Shown in pieces: positions 43,795 through 52,138 of a DNA stretch of 64,000 bases. A program made the position numbers and the translations under genes. Position 1 is the first letter of the stretch. Every line of letters begins with the position of its first letter. The notes below the pieces were generated by a model that did no database searches, was not told the DNA's origin, and saw only the letters and a program-made list of their open reading frames with translations. The DNA is from Aquibium carbonis. Lineage in GTDB: Bacteria; Pseudomonadota; Alphaproteobacteria; Rhizobiales; Rhizobiaceae. The stretch lies in the NCBI RefSeq assembly GCF_003970795.1, contig NZ_RWKW01000093.1:1-64000 (forward strand), written 5' to 3'.

Positions 43795-44490
43795 ATGGCA
43801 TTGATGACGAGCACGAGCGACGACATGTCGATGAAGGTGCAGACCTTGCCGGGACTGCGCGAGCAGGTGGCCGAGCGGCTGCGCATGGCCATCGCCACCG
43901 GCAAGTTCCCGGCCGGCGCGCGCCTCATCGAACGCGAACTCTGCGAGATGATGGGCGTATCCCGCACCTCGCTGCGCGAAGCCCTCCGCGAGTTGCAGGC
44001 TGACGGCCTGATCACGCTGCAGCCCAACAAGGGCCTCAGCGTCAGCGTCGTTTCGGAAGAGACCGCCCGATCGATCTACGAGGTGCGCGCGATGCTGGAA
44101 GGTCTTGCGGCGCGCCTGTTCGCGCGCCACTCGACGGCCGAGCAGATGCGCGAACTGCGGCAGAGCGTCGATCGCCTCGCGGAGGTGTACGACAATTTCT
44201 CCTCGGAGGCGTTCATCGCGGCGAAGACGCATTTCTACGACGTCCTGCTCGAAGGCGCCGGCAATCCGGTTGCCGCCGACATGCTCCGGCGTATCCACAC
44301 GCGGGTTTCGCAACTTCGCGTGGTGTCCCTGTCGAGCGCCACGCGGGCGCAGCAGTCGATCCGGGAGCTGCGGGAGTTCCTCGACGCACTGGAACAGCGT
44401 GACGAGGAACGCGCCTGGCAGGTTTGCGTCGCGCATGTGGAGGCGGCGGCCACTGCGGCGCTGAAGACGATCGGCGCCAAGAACCCCTGA
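43795..44490 (+). CDS. GntR-family regulator with FCD domain
   Basis: A protein of 231 residues. The winged helix has GARLIERELCEMMGVSRTSL and EALRELQADGLITLQPNKG. The all-helical FCD ligand domain follows (IYEVRAMLEGLAARLFARH, then histidine-containing helices that usually bind a metal and carboxylate effector). The start at 43795 follows AGAGGAG by eight bases. It probably represses the flanking operons at three TTGTATGnCA sites. It converges on the SDR gene that follows. Confidence 0.9.
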   Translation: MALMTSTSDDMSMKVQTLPGLREQVAERLRMAIATGKFPAGARLIERELCEMMGVSRTSLREALRELQADGLITLQPNKGLSVSVVSEETARSIYEVRAMLEGLAARLFARHSTAEQMRELRQSVDRLAEVYDNFSSEAFIAAKTHFYDVLLEGAGNPVAADMLRRIHTRVSQLRVVSLSSATRAQQSIRELREFLDALEQRDEERAWQVCVAHVEAAATAALKTIGAKNP

Positions 44491-44525
44491 AGCGCGTCGC
44501 GAGGGCGTCACGGTCATCGCGCGGC

Positions 44526-45281
44526 CTACATCGACTTGACGGTGATGCCGCCATCCGCATGCAGCACTTCACCGGTGACGAAACTGGCGTCGGGTCCGAT
44601 CAGGAAAGCGATCGCGGCCGCGATCTCGTCCTCCCCGCCGAGACGGCCGAGCGGCGTCTGCGCGCGGCGCTTGGCATAGCCAGCCTCGTCGACGATCGCA
44701 CGGGCGCCGGGCGTCGGCACGGCGCCGGGCGCGACGGCATTGACGCGGACGCCTTTCGGCCCGAGTTCAACGGCAAGCTGGCGGGTGAGCGCCACGATCG
44801 CACCCTTCACCGCGGTGTAGGAGGCGGTGTTGGCGGTGCCGAGATCGGCCACCGGCGAGGCGAGGTTGACGATCGAGGCCGGCTGGTCGCCGCGATGGGC
44901 GAGCAGCGCCTGGACGCCCCAGAAGGCGCCCTTGATCCCCACCGCGAACATGCGGTCGAGCACCTCTTCCTCGACCCCTTCGATGGGCCCGTAGCGAATG
45001 AATATCGCGTCGTTGACGATGCCGGTGAGCGGACCATGGGCACCGGCCAGCGCGGCCGCCGCGTCGAACACGGCTTGCCGGTCGGAGGCGTCGGCAACGA
45101 TGGCCAGCGCCTTGCCGCCGGCGGCGGTGATGGCTTCGGTCGTCGCATGAGCGAGGTCGCCGTCGATGTCCAGCACGCCGACGCTGGCGCCGCGCGCGGC
45201 CAGAAGACGCGCCGTCGCCGCGCCGATGCCGCGCCCCGCGCCGGTGACCAGCACGACCTGGCTGGTGAGATTTTCTGACAT
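44526..45281 (-). CDS. Short-chain dehydrogenase/reductase
   Basis: A protein of 251 residues of the classical SDR family. The cofactor motif is TGAGRGIG (13-20), an acidic residue at the end of beta-2 (VLDID) favours NAD, and the catalytic pair is Tyr-155/Lys-159 (SYTAVK). The C-terminus DGGITVKSM is typical. The ATG at 45281 is six bases after GGGAGG, whereas the ATG at 45287 touches it. It lies 11-16 bases after the next SDR gene in the same operon. The substrate is an unidentified alcohol or ketone of the pathway. Confidence 0.9.
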   Translation of the reverse strand: MSENLTSQVVLVTGAGRGIGAATARLLAARGASVGVLDIDGDLAHATTEAITAAGGKALAIVADASDRQAVFDAAAALAGAHGPLTGIVNDAIFIRYGPIEGVEEEVLDRMFAVGIKGAFWGVQALLAHRGDQPASIVNLASPVADLGTANTASYTAVKGAIVALTRQLAVELGPKGVRVNAVAPGAVPTPGARAIVDEAGYAKRRAQTPLGRLGGEDEIAAAIAFLIGPDASFVTGEVLHADGGITVKSM

Positions 45282-45297
45282 GGTCATCCTCCCTCGA

Positions 45298-46086
45298 TCA
45301 GGTCCGCGGATCCGGCACGCCGCCGTAGAGGCTCCACAATTGGGTGGCCAGCGTGCCCGAATCGACGGGAAGTTCGATGCCGGTGATGGCGCCAGCCTCG
45401 TCGGACAGGAGGAACGCGATTGCGTTCGCCACCTGCTCCGGTTTCACCAGGCGCCCGAGCGCCGTCTGGCGGATCATCGTATCGGGGTTGCGCTCGCCGC
45501 GCGCATAGCTCGCCTCGACGGCTGGCGTGCGGGTCGGCCCGGGGCAGACGCAGTTGACGCGAATGCCGCGGCGGCCCCATGCCACCGCAAAGTTCCGTGA
45601 CATGTTGATGATCGCCGCCTTCGTCGGGCCATAGGCCTGAAGCGGGCTGGAATTGAAGGCGGTGATCGAGCCCACGGTGACGATCGAGCCGGCGCCGCGC
45701 TCCAGCATGCCGGCGCCGAAGGCGGTCAGGGTGCGGAACGTGCCCGTCAGGTTGACGCGCAGGATCGCGTCCCATTCGGCCTCGTCCTGCCTTTCGGGCA
45801 TATGCGGGTTCTCGAGATGCGCGGCGACCGCGGCAAGCGCGGAGCACGGCCCGACCTCGCGTTCGACCCAGGCGGCGGCGGCGTCGATGCTCGCTGTATC
45901 GGCAAGGTCGATCTCGTGGGCGATGGCGCCATGACGATCGGCGACCTGTCGGGCGAGATCCATGTCACGGTCGAGAACCACGACCTGCCAGCCGTCGCGG
46001 CGCAGACGGGCGACGCAGGCCTCGCCGATGCCGCCTGCGCCGCCCGTGATGGCCGCGACGCGTTCCTGGGAGGAGGATGCGGCCAT
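45298..46086 (-). CDS. Short-chain dehydrogenase/reductase
   Basis: A protein of 262 residues with the SDR cofactor motif TGGAGGIG and the catalytic Tyr-152/Lys-156 (AYGPTK), with Ser in VGSITAF. VLDRDMD after beta-2 again suggests NAD. The two bases between its start codon and the preceding stop codon mark a tightly packed operon with the serine-hydrolase gene. It is about 30 per cent similar by eye to the neighbouring SDR, so they are probably distinct steps rather than a recent duplication. Confidence 0.9.
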   Translation of the reverse strand: MAASSSQERVAAITGGAGGIGEACVARLRRDGWQVVVLDRDMDLARQVADRHGAIAHEIDLADTASIDAAAAWVEREVGPCSALAAVAAHLENPHMPERQDEAEWDAILRVNLTGTFRTLTAFGAGMLERGAGSIVTVGSITAFNSSPLQAYGPTKAAIINMSRNFAVAWGRRGIRVNCVCPGPTRTPAVEASYARGERNPDTMIRQTALGRLVKPEQVANAIAFLLSDEAGAITGIELPVDSGTLATQLWSLYGGVPDPRT

Positions 46087-46088
46087 GG

Positions 46089-47273
46089 TCAGATCGCCTC
46101 GTAGAGAGCTTCGATGATGCGGCGCGCCCGCGGGCCATTGTCCCCGCGCGCATGCATCTTGTTGCAGCCGTAGGAGAAGCCGATCTTCGCGTCGGGATCG
46201 CCCATGCCGATCGAGCCGCCGAAGCCGTGATGCCCGAAAGCGCGGCTGTTCGGCCCCATCCAGACGGAGACCGGCGTGTTCAGGAGGATGCCGCGGCCCT
46301 GATGGTAGGGCCGCTGCTGCATGCGCTCGAACTGGTTGTGCTGCTCGACGAGCATGTCCTCGACGGTCTTGGCCGACATCAGCGCAACGCCGTCGAGTTC
46401 GCCGCCGCGAGCCACGGCGCCATAGATGCGCGCAACCGCGCGCGGGTTGCCGTGCCCGGAGGCGCTGGTGATTTCCGCCCGCCGCCAGGCGGTGGAATTC
46501 AAGGTGACCGGCAAAGGCTCGTCGGGAAACTGGGTGAAGCCTTTCGCGACCAGGGTGTCCGGCTCCGAATCGCGCTTGGCGAGCAGCGTGCCTTCCACGG
46601 TCGGAACCAGCGTCGCACAACGCGCAAGGTCCTCGTCGGAAAGATTGCCGTACTGATAGTCGGCGCCCAGCGGACCCGTCATCTCGGCGGCGATGAATTG
46701 CGGAAAGCGCTTGCCCGTGACGCGGCGGGCGATCTCCCCGAGGAGATTGCCCTGGGTATGAATGTGGTAGGCCGCCGTCGTCCCGGGCTCCCAGAGCGGC
46801 GCCTGTCTTTCCAGCGCGCCCACGATGGCGTCGCAGTCGAACACCGCGCCTTTCCACAAGGGCTCCAGAACGACCGGCAGGCCGGCGGTGTGGTCCAGCA
46901 CATGGCGTACGAGGACGCCTTCCTTGCCGTTCTGCGCGAATTCCGGCCAGTAATGCGCGACAGGCTTTTCGGGATCGACCAGACCGCGATCGATCAGGAT
47001 GTTGAATGCCATGCCGGCGATGCCCTTGGCGACCGACATCATGCAGAGGATCGTATCCTCCCGCCACGGCTCGCTCGACGCCGCGTCGCGATAGCCGCCC
47101 CAGAGATCGACGACCTTTCGGCCGTCGACATAGACGGCGGTGGCCGCGCCGATCTCTTCTTCCACGGCGAAGTTTTCCGCGAAGGCTTCCGCGACCCCTT
47201 CGAAGGCCGCGTCATAGGTGCCCTGAAGACGATAGGCGTGCCCACGGGCGCTGACGGTTTGTTCGAACTGCAT
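46089..47273 (-). CDS. Serine hydrolase, beta-lactamase/EstB family
   Basis: A cytoplasmic-looking protein of 394 residues without a signal peptide. The penicillin-binding fold is indicated by the catalytic SVAK motif (Ser-80, Lys-83), the Tyr region AAYHIHTQGN and the C-terminal GHHGFGGSIG. Family members are carboxylesterases (EstB) and LACTB-like hydrolases rather than antibiotic-resistance enzymes. It is the first gene of the leftward operon, with GGGAGGACAC upstream and the GntR-type palindrome at 47315 before it. It probably hydrolyses an ester or lactone. Confidence 0.87.
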   Translation of the reverse strand: MQFEQTVSARGHAYRLQGTYDAAFEGVAEAFAENFAVEEEIGAATAVYVDGRKVVDLWGGYRDAASSEPWREDTILCMMSVAKGIAGMAFNILIDRGLVDPEKPVAHYWPEFAQNGKEGVLVRHVLDHTAGLPVVLEPLWKGAVFDCDAIVGALERQAPLWEPGTTAAYHIHTQGNLLGEIARRVTGKRFPQFIAAEMTGPLGADYQYGNLSDEDLARCATLVPTVEGTLLAKRDSEPDTLVAKGFTQFPDEPLPVTLNSTAWRRAEITSASGHGNPRAVARIYGAVARGGELDGVALMSAKTVEDMLVEQHNQFERMQQRPYHQGRGILLNTPVSVWMGPNSRAFGHHGFGGSIGMGDPDAKIGFSYGCNKMHARGDNGPRARRIIEALYEAI

Positions 47274-47310
47274 GTGTCCTCCCGGAATTACCTTCGAGCG
47301 GATATCAGTT

Positions 47311-47328
47311 TGTATGACAGTATGTCAA
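47311..47328. promoter_or_regulatory. Candidate GntR operator 2 (upstream of serine hydrolase)
   Basis: The perfect palindrome TGACA-GTA-TGTCA spans 47315-47327, and the core TTGTATGACAG starts at 47310. The lactonase gene ends close by, so the site lies within a 68-bp gap and serves the serine-hydrolase operon. Confidence 0.6.
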
Positions 47329-47341
47329 CACTACAGGCAGA

Positions 47342-48142
47342 TCAAATCGGCTCCAGATCCAGCCGCACGATGTCGGGGAAGCCCGGAATGAGCTCGGGCC
47401 AGCGCTCGCGGACTTCGGGATCGTGCCCGGCAATGAGGAGATCCTCGCGGCCGTCCGCCAGTTCCTCGCACCGGATGAAGCCGTCGAGCATCTCGCCGAC
47501 GTGATGCACCAGCGGAAACGGCGCCCTTCGCCTGCGGTTCTCCGCAAAGTGAAACGCGTCGGACGCAAGCACGAGCGGTCCCCTGGCGGTCGACACCCGA
47601 ACCACCTGGAGGCCGCCTGTGTGGCCGCCCACCCTGTGCACCGAAATGCCGGGAAAGAGTTGCGCGTCTCCATCGTGGAACTTCATCCGCCCGCCATGGA
47701 CCAGCGTGACGGCATCGATGACGTCGCGCAGATTGAATGGCGCGCGCAGGCAGGCATGACACATGGGACGCCCCGTGGCATAGCGCATCTCCTCGTCCTG
47801 CAGATGGAAGGTCGCAGCCGGGAAGTCGTGGAGCGAACCGGCATGGTCGTAGTGCAGATGCGTCAGCACCACGTCCTTGACGCCTGCGCTGTCAACTCCG
47901 ATCCGCGCCAGCAACGCAGCCGGCGAGTGGATCAGGTTGCGGCCACGCTCCCGCGCCGCTTCCTCGCCGAAACCGGTATCGACCACCACCACGCGTCCGT
48001 CGCCCCGGATCACCCAGATGTAGTAGTCGAGCGGCATGGGACCGTCGTGCAGGTCCATCCCGGGCATGAAGTTCTCGCTCCGCGGCCGGTCGGGCGCGGT
48101 CTGCGCGAACCTGAGTGCCAGCACCTCGTAATGGGGATTCAC
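47342..48142 (-). CDS. Metallo-beta-lactamase-fold hydrolase, lactonase-like
   Basis: A protein of 266 residues with the zinc motif HLHYDH at 95-100, SEN..MPGMDLHDGPMPLDYYIWVI at the start and GGHTGG, then SDAFHF and AGHDPEV, the pattern of N-acyl-homoserine-lactonase-like enzymes. The same fold hydrolyses other lactones, consistent with the catabolic setting. The start is a GTG at 48142 with GAGGAGGAAACG upstream. It is divergent from the TRAP binding-protein gene. Quorum quenching is possible but less likely than pathway lactone hydrolysis. Confidence 0.85.
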   Translation of the reverse strand: MNPHYEVLALRFAQTAPDRPRSENFMPGMDLHDGPMPLDYYIWVIRGDGRVVVVDTGFGEEAARERGRNLIHSPAALLARIGVDSAGVKDVVLTHLHYDHAGSLHDFPAATFHLQDEEMRYATGRPMCHACLRAPFNLRDVIDAVTLVHGGRMKFHDGDAQLFPGISVHRVGGHTGGLQVVRVSTARGPLVLASDAFHFAENRRRRAPFPLVHHVGEMLDGFIRCEELADGREDLLIAGHDPEVRERWPELIPGFPDIVRLDLEPI

Positions 48143-48184
48143 CGTTTCCTCCTCGCCTCTGCTACCCTGCTTGCATTATCATAC

Positions 48185-48202
48185 CGTCATGTTGTATGAC
48201 AG
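48185..48202. promoter_or_regulatory. Candidate GntR operator 3 (lactonase / TRAP intergenic)
   Basis: The inverted repeat GTCAT (48186-48190) and ATGAC (48196-48200) has a 5-bp centre. TTGTATGACAG matches operator 2 exactly over 11 bases. It is positioned to control both divergent genes. Confidence 0.6.
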
Positions 48203-48280
48203 ACTGCCATTGCGGCAAGGACGCCGCAATGCGTGATACCAGCCCTGCGCGCTGCGCAGTACGATCCGGGGAGGATTCCG

Positions 48281-49297
48281 ATGAAGTTTTCACGCCTTTT
48301 GGCGCCCATCGCTGCATTCTGCTCATTCGGCGTCGGCGCCGGATTTGCACAGGACTATCCTGAAATGACGCTTCGCTACTCCTCCAACATCCCGGAGGTG
48401 GTGAACACGTCGAAGATCGACACGTATTTCTCGTCCGAGATCGAGAAGCGCAGCGGCGGCAAGATCAAGATTCGGCATTTCTGGGCCAACACGCTGGGCG
48501 GCGAGGCCGAGATGGTCGATCTGGTCGGTTCCGGCGCGGTCGACCTCGGCCTCATCGTGACCGGCAACCAGTTCTCCCGCATGCCCTTCACGGCGGTCAC
48601 CAACGCCCTGCCCTTCACCTACACGGACGGGCCGAAGCTGAACCGGCTGACGGCGGACATCTTCACGACGAACGAGACCATCAAGGCGGAACTCGCGGCG
48701 GCAAACATGCACCCGCTGCTCTATCGCTACCTGCCCGACTACCGCGTCTACTGCACCAAGCCGATCAAGACGATGGCAGATCTGGAGAACACCAAGATCC
48801 GCTCCTACGGCTCGTTCGTGCCGGTGATGTTCAGCGCCATCGGCGCCGTCCCGGTCAACATCCCGCCGGTCGACATGATCCAGGCCATGCAGTCGGGCGC
48901 GATGGATTGCACCTACATGTTCAACTCGGCGGTCAAGGCCTTCAAGATCGACCAGGTGGCCAAATTCGGCACCGACCTGTCCTTCGGCGTCATCAGCGCC
49001 CACACGCTGTTCATCTCGAAGACCAAGTGGGAAGGCTGGCCCGACAACGTGCGCACGCTGTTCGAGGAAGTGGCGGCCGACGCCGAGGCCTTCGGCAACG
49101 ATCTGATCGCCGGCGACGAGGCCAAGGCCGAGGACGGATTGAGGGAAGTCGGCATGGAGATCGTTCCCTTCGAAGACGCGGACGCGCTGAAGGCGAAGGT
49201 TCCCGACATGCTCGACGTCTGGGCCGCGAAGATGGAAGAGATGGGCAAGGGCGCCGAGGCGAAGGAACTCGCCGACTACATCCGCGCCAATCGCTGA
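48281..49297 (+). CDS. TRAP transporter solute-binding protein (DctP)
   Basis: A periplasmic protein of 338 residues with a signal peptide ending near AGFAQ. DctP features are EMTLRYSSNIPEVVNTSKID, IKIRHFWANTLGGEAEMVD and the binding-site stretch TKIRSYGSFVPVMFSAIGA with its conserved Arg. The ATG at 48281 has GGGGAGGATTCCG upstream. It probably captures the carboxylate or lactone that the flanking enzymes degrade. A strong stem-loop follows the stop codon. Confidence 0.9.
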   Translation: MKFSRLLAPIAAFCSFGVGAGFAQDYPEMTLRYSSNIPEVVNTSKIDTYFSSEIEKRSGGKIKIRHFWANTLGGEAEMVDLVGSGAVDLGLIVTGNQFSRMPFTAVTNALPFTYTDGPKLNRLTADIFTTNETIKAELAAANMHPLLYRYLPDYRVYCTKPIKTMADLENTKIRSYGSFVPVMFSAIGAVPVNIPPVDMIQAMQSGAMDCTYMFNSAVKAFKIDQVAKFGTDLSFGVISAHTLFISKTKWEGWPDNVRTLFEEVAADAEAFGNDLIAGDEAKAEDGLREVGMEIVPFEDADALKAKVPDMLDVWAAKMEEMGKGAEAKELADYIRANR

Positions 49298-49308
49298 TCA
49301 CGTGTCAC

Positions 49309-49334
49309 CGCGCCGGCCTCGTCGGGCCGGCGCG
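49309..49334 (+). other. Intercistronic stem-loop after the TRAP binding-protein gene
   Basis: A perfect 10-bp GC stem, CGCGCCGGCC (49309-49318) and GGCCGGCGCG (49325-49334), with a six-base loop followed by TT. It matches the position of the stem-loop behind the ABC binding-protein gene at 39531, consistent with partial termination favouring the binding protein. Confidence 0.7.
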
Positions 49335-49355
49335 TTCCAACAGTCCGGTGACTCC

Positions 49356-49886
49356 ATGGCCCTGTTCGCCTTTCTCGACCGTCTGCTGCGGCGGATTTCC
49401 TACGTCGGCTTTCTTGCCGCTTCCGCGCTTCTCCTGATCGTCGGGCTGATGGGCGCGACCGATGTGGTGTCGACCAACATCTTCCTGAAGCCCATCCCGG
49501 GCATGGTGGAACTTTCGGGCGCGCTTCTGGCCGTCATCGTCTTCCTCGGCCTGGCCGAAGCACAGGCGCGCGGCTCCAACATCGTCATCGACGTCGCCAC
49601 GCAGAACATGGGTCCGCGCCTGAAGCGCGTCTCCGGGATCATCTCCCTTTCGATCGCCGGCGTGCTGATCGGCCTCGTCGCGTGGCAGACGACCAAGCTC
49701 GCCATCAATTCATGGGCCATCCGCGAGGCGGCGCTGGGTGCGCTGGCCTTTCCGATGGCCCCCTTCAAGACACTGGCCGCGGTCGGCGCCTGGCTGGCCA
49801 CCGCCGAGTTCGCCCGACAGCTGTTGCGGCTGATCGCCGGCGTCGACGCGCCTGCGACCGAGACCAAGGATGGCCAGGATGCTTGA
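49356..49886 (+). CDS. TRAP transporter small permease (DctQ)
   Basis: A protein of 176 residues with four helices; the core reads VGLMGATDVVSTNIFLKPIPGMVELS, and a charged C-terminal tail follows. The ATG at 49356 begins the first helix (ALFAFLDRLLRRISYVGFL). It overlaps the large-permease start by eight bases. Confidence 0.87.
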   Translation: MALFAFLDRLLRRISYVGFLAASALLLIVGLMGATDVVSTNIFLKPIPGMVELSGALLAVIVFLGLAEAQARGSNIVIDVATQNMGPRLKRVSGIISLSIAGVLIGLVAWQTTKLAINSWAIREAALGALAFPMAPFKTLAAVGAWLATAEFARQLLRLIAGVDAPATETKDGQDA

Positions 49887-51192
49887 TCCGTTGACGATCG
49901 GCTTCATCGCGATCGCCGCGATGCTGGCCCTCTCGATCATCGGCGTGCCGGTCGGCATCGCCATGGCGGGCGTCGCCGTCGTCGGGCTCTGGACGACCGG
50001 CGGGCCGGCGTTCGCGCTCAACACGCTGATGAACCTGCCCTTCGCGATGGCCTCCGACTACAGCTTCGTGGTCATCCCGATGTTCATCCTGATGGGGGCG
50101 ATCGCCTCCGCCTCCGGGATCACGCAGGAACTCTTCTCCTTCTCCAACCTGATCCTGCGCTCGACGCGCGGCGGTCTCTACCAGGCGACGATCCTCGCCT
50201 CGGCCGGTTTCGCCGCCATTTCCGGATCGACCCTCGTCAATGCGGCGCTGTTCACGCGCATCGCGTTGTCGGAAATGCTTCGCCTTGGCTATGACCGCGC
50301 CTTCTCGGCGGGCTGCATCGCCGCCGCGGGCACGATCGCCGCGCTCATTCCGCCCTCGATCAGCTTCGTCATCTACGGCCTGCTGACGGGAGAATCGGTC
50401 GCGGAGCTCCTGATCGCCGGCGTGGTGCCGGGCATCCTCACGGCTGCCGCCTACATGATCGGTTCCGCCTTCCTCGTCCGGGCCAAGCCGAGCCTGGCGC
50501 CGCCGCCGCAGCCGCGCGCCAGCTTCGGCGAGATCGGCCGCAGCGCCATCGCCCTGTGGGCTACCTTCCTCTTGGCCGGCCTCGTCATCGGCGGCATCTA
50601 TCTGGGCTTTACGACGCCTTCCGGCGCGGGTGCGCTCGGCGCGATCGGCGCGCTGGTGATCGCCGTCGCGCGGCGTCGGCTGTCGACCGCCGACCTCGCC
50701 GACTGCCTTCGCTCGGCCGCAGGCGTGACGGCCGCGCTGTTCATCGTCATCATCGGCGGGCTGATGTTCACGCGCTTCTTCCTCGTCGCCGGCACCGTGA
50801 CCTCGGCGACCGATCTGCTGCAGGCGCTCGAACTGTCGCCCATCGTCTTCATGCTGATCCTGATCGCGGTCTTCATCGTGCTCGGCATGTTCATGGATCC
50901 GCTGGCGATGCAGGTGATGACGCTGCCCTTCGTCTATCCGATGGTCACCGCGCTCGGGTATGATGGCGTGTGGTTCGGGGTCATCATGGTGAAGATGGTG
51001 GAGCTGGCGGTCCTCAGTCCGCCGGTCGGCATGAACCTGTTCGCAGTCATCGGCGCGGCCGAAGGCAAGGTGCGGTTGCCCGACATCTATCGTGGCATCC
51101 TGCCCTTCATCGCGATGGAGGCGGTCGTTCTCGCGCTGCTGCTGTCCTTCCCGGAACTGTCGCTTTGGCTGCCGCGCCAGATGTTCAACTGA
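49879..51192 (+). CDS. TRAP transporter large permease (DctM)
   Basis: A membrane protein of 437 residues with about 12 helices. DctM signatures are DYSFVVIPMFILMGAIASASG, SGSTLVNAALFTRIALSEM, ALIPPSISFVIYGLLTGES and VKMVELAVLSPPVGMNLF. The ATG at 49879 lies eight bases after AAGGA and inside the small-permease stop (ATGCTTGA); the ATG at 49870 touches that ribosome site. Confidence 0.92.
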   Translation: MLDPLTIGFIAIAAMLALSIIGVPVGIAMAGVAVVGLWTTGGPAFALNTLMNLPFAMASDYSFVVIPMFILMGAIASASGITQELFSFSNLILRSTRGGLYQATILASAGFAAISGSTLVNAALFTRIALSEMLRLGYDRAFSAGCIAAAGTIAALIPPSISFVIYGLLTGESVAELLIAGVVPGILTAAAYMIGSAFLVRAKPSLAPPPQPRASFGEIGRSAIALWATFLLAGLVIGGIYLGFTTPSGAGALGAIGALVIAVARRRLSTADLADCLRSAAGVTAALFIVIIGGLMFTRFFLVAGTVTSATDLLQALELSPIVFMLILIAVFIVLGMFMDPLAMQVMTLPFVYPMVTALGYDGVWFGVIMVKMVELAVLSPPVGMNLFAVIGAAEGKVRLPDIYRGILPFIAMEAVVLALLLSFPELSLWLPRQMFN

Positions 51193-51208
51193 CCAGCAAG
51201 GAATGACC

Positions 51209-52138
51209 ATGGACGACAAGACCAGCATTGGCTTCATCGGCCTGGGAGCCATGGGCGAACCGATGGCGGCTCGCCTGGTGGCGGCGGGCTTCGCACTCTC
51301 GGTCTTTGACGCCGACGCGGCCCGCACCGGCGGCATCGCGGCGGCGATCGGCGCGCGGGCGGCGGCGTCGCCACGGGATGCGGCGACCGGCTGCGAGATC
51401 CTGATCACGATGCTTCCCTCCAGCGCCATCGTGGAAAAGGTGCTCGACGGCGAGGACGGAGCGCTGGCCGGCCTGGCACCGGGCGCGCTGGTGATCGACA
51501 TGTCCAGCGGCGTGCCGGATGCGACGCGGTCGATCGCCGCGCGGATCGCCGGCCAGGGCATCGCGATGATCGACGCGCCGGTCTCCGGCGGCGTTTCGAG
51601 GGCGAGGACCGGCGAGCTGGCGATCATGGCGGGCGGCGAGGCGGCCGACATCGATCGCGCCGAGGCGGCCCTGAAGCAGATGGGAAGCTCGATCGTGCGG
51701 ACGGGCCCGATCGGCAGCGCCCACGCGATGAAGGCGCTCAACAACCTCGTCAGCGCGGGCGGCTTCCTGATCGGCATCGAGGCGCTGCTGATCGGCCAGC
51801 GCTTCGGCCTCGATCCGGCGCTGATGGTCGACGTGCTCAACGTCTCGACCGGAATGAACAACTCGACGCAGAAAAAATTCAAGCAGTTCGTGCTGTCGCG
51901 CAAGTTCGACGCCGGATTCGGGCTCGACCTGATGGTGAAGGATCTCGGCATCGCCATGGGTGTGGCCCAGGGAACCTCGACCCCGGCCCCCTTCGCCAAC
52001 CTGTGCAAGGAGATGTGGGGCGGCGCCCAGAAGGTGCTCGGCCCCGGCCAGGATCACACCGCGCTGGCGCGGTTCTGCGAGCTTCTGGCCGGCTCGACGC
52101 TCGAGGCGAAAGCCGACCACGAGGACGCCCGGCCTTGA
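51209..52138 (+). CDS. NAD-dependent beta-hydroxyacid dehydrogenase (3-hydroxyisobutyrate dehydrogenase family)
   Basis: A protein of 309 residues. The Rossmann motif IGFIGLGAMGEPMA is at the N-terminus, DAPVSGGVSRARTGEL is the substrate-binding motif, and the catalytic lysine lies in AHAMKALNNLVSAGG. The helical C-terminal domain completes the family pattern. It oxidises a 3-hydroxy acid (3-hydroxyisobutyrate, tartronate semialdehyde or similar). AAGGA is six bases before the ATG at 51209. It follows the TRAP genes and overlaps the last SDR gene (TTGA). Confidence 0.9.
   Translation: MDDKTSIGFIGLGAMGEPMAARLVAAGFALSVFDADAARTGGIAAAIGARAAASPRDAATGCEILITMLPSSAIVEKVLDGEDGALAGLAPGALVIDMSSGVPDATRSIAARIAGQGIAMIDAPVSGGVSRARTGELAIMAGGEAADIDRAEAALKQMGSSIVRTGPIGSAHAMKALNNLVSAGGFLIGIEALLIGQRFGLDPALMVDVLNVSTGMNNSTQKKFKQFVLSRKFDAGFGLDLMVKDLGIAMGVAQGTSTPAPFANLCKEMWGGAQKVLGPGQDHTALARFCELLAGSTLEAKADHEDARP

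Noticed and set aside
46089-47273. Serine hydrolase as a beta-lactamase resistance gene
   Set aside because: No signal peptide, EstB/LACTB-like motifs and position in a catabolic operon argue against antibiotic resistance.
47342-48142. The lactonase-like gene as a quorum-quenching system
   Set aside because: The fold is shared with many lactone hydrolases, and the GntR-type sites and neighbours point to catabolism; no quorum-sensing genes are in the window.
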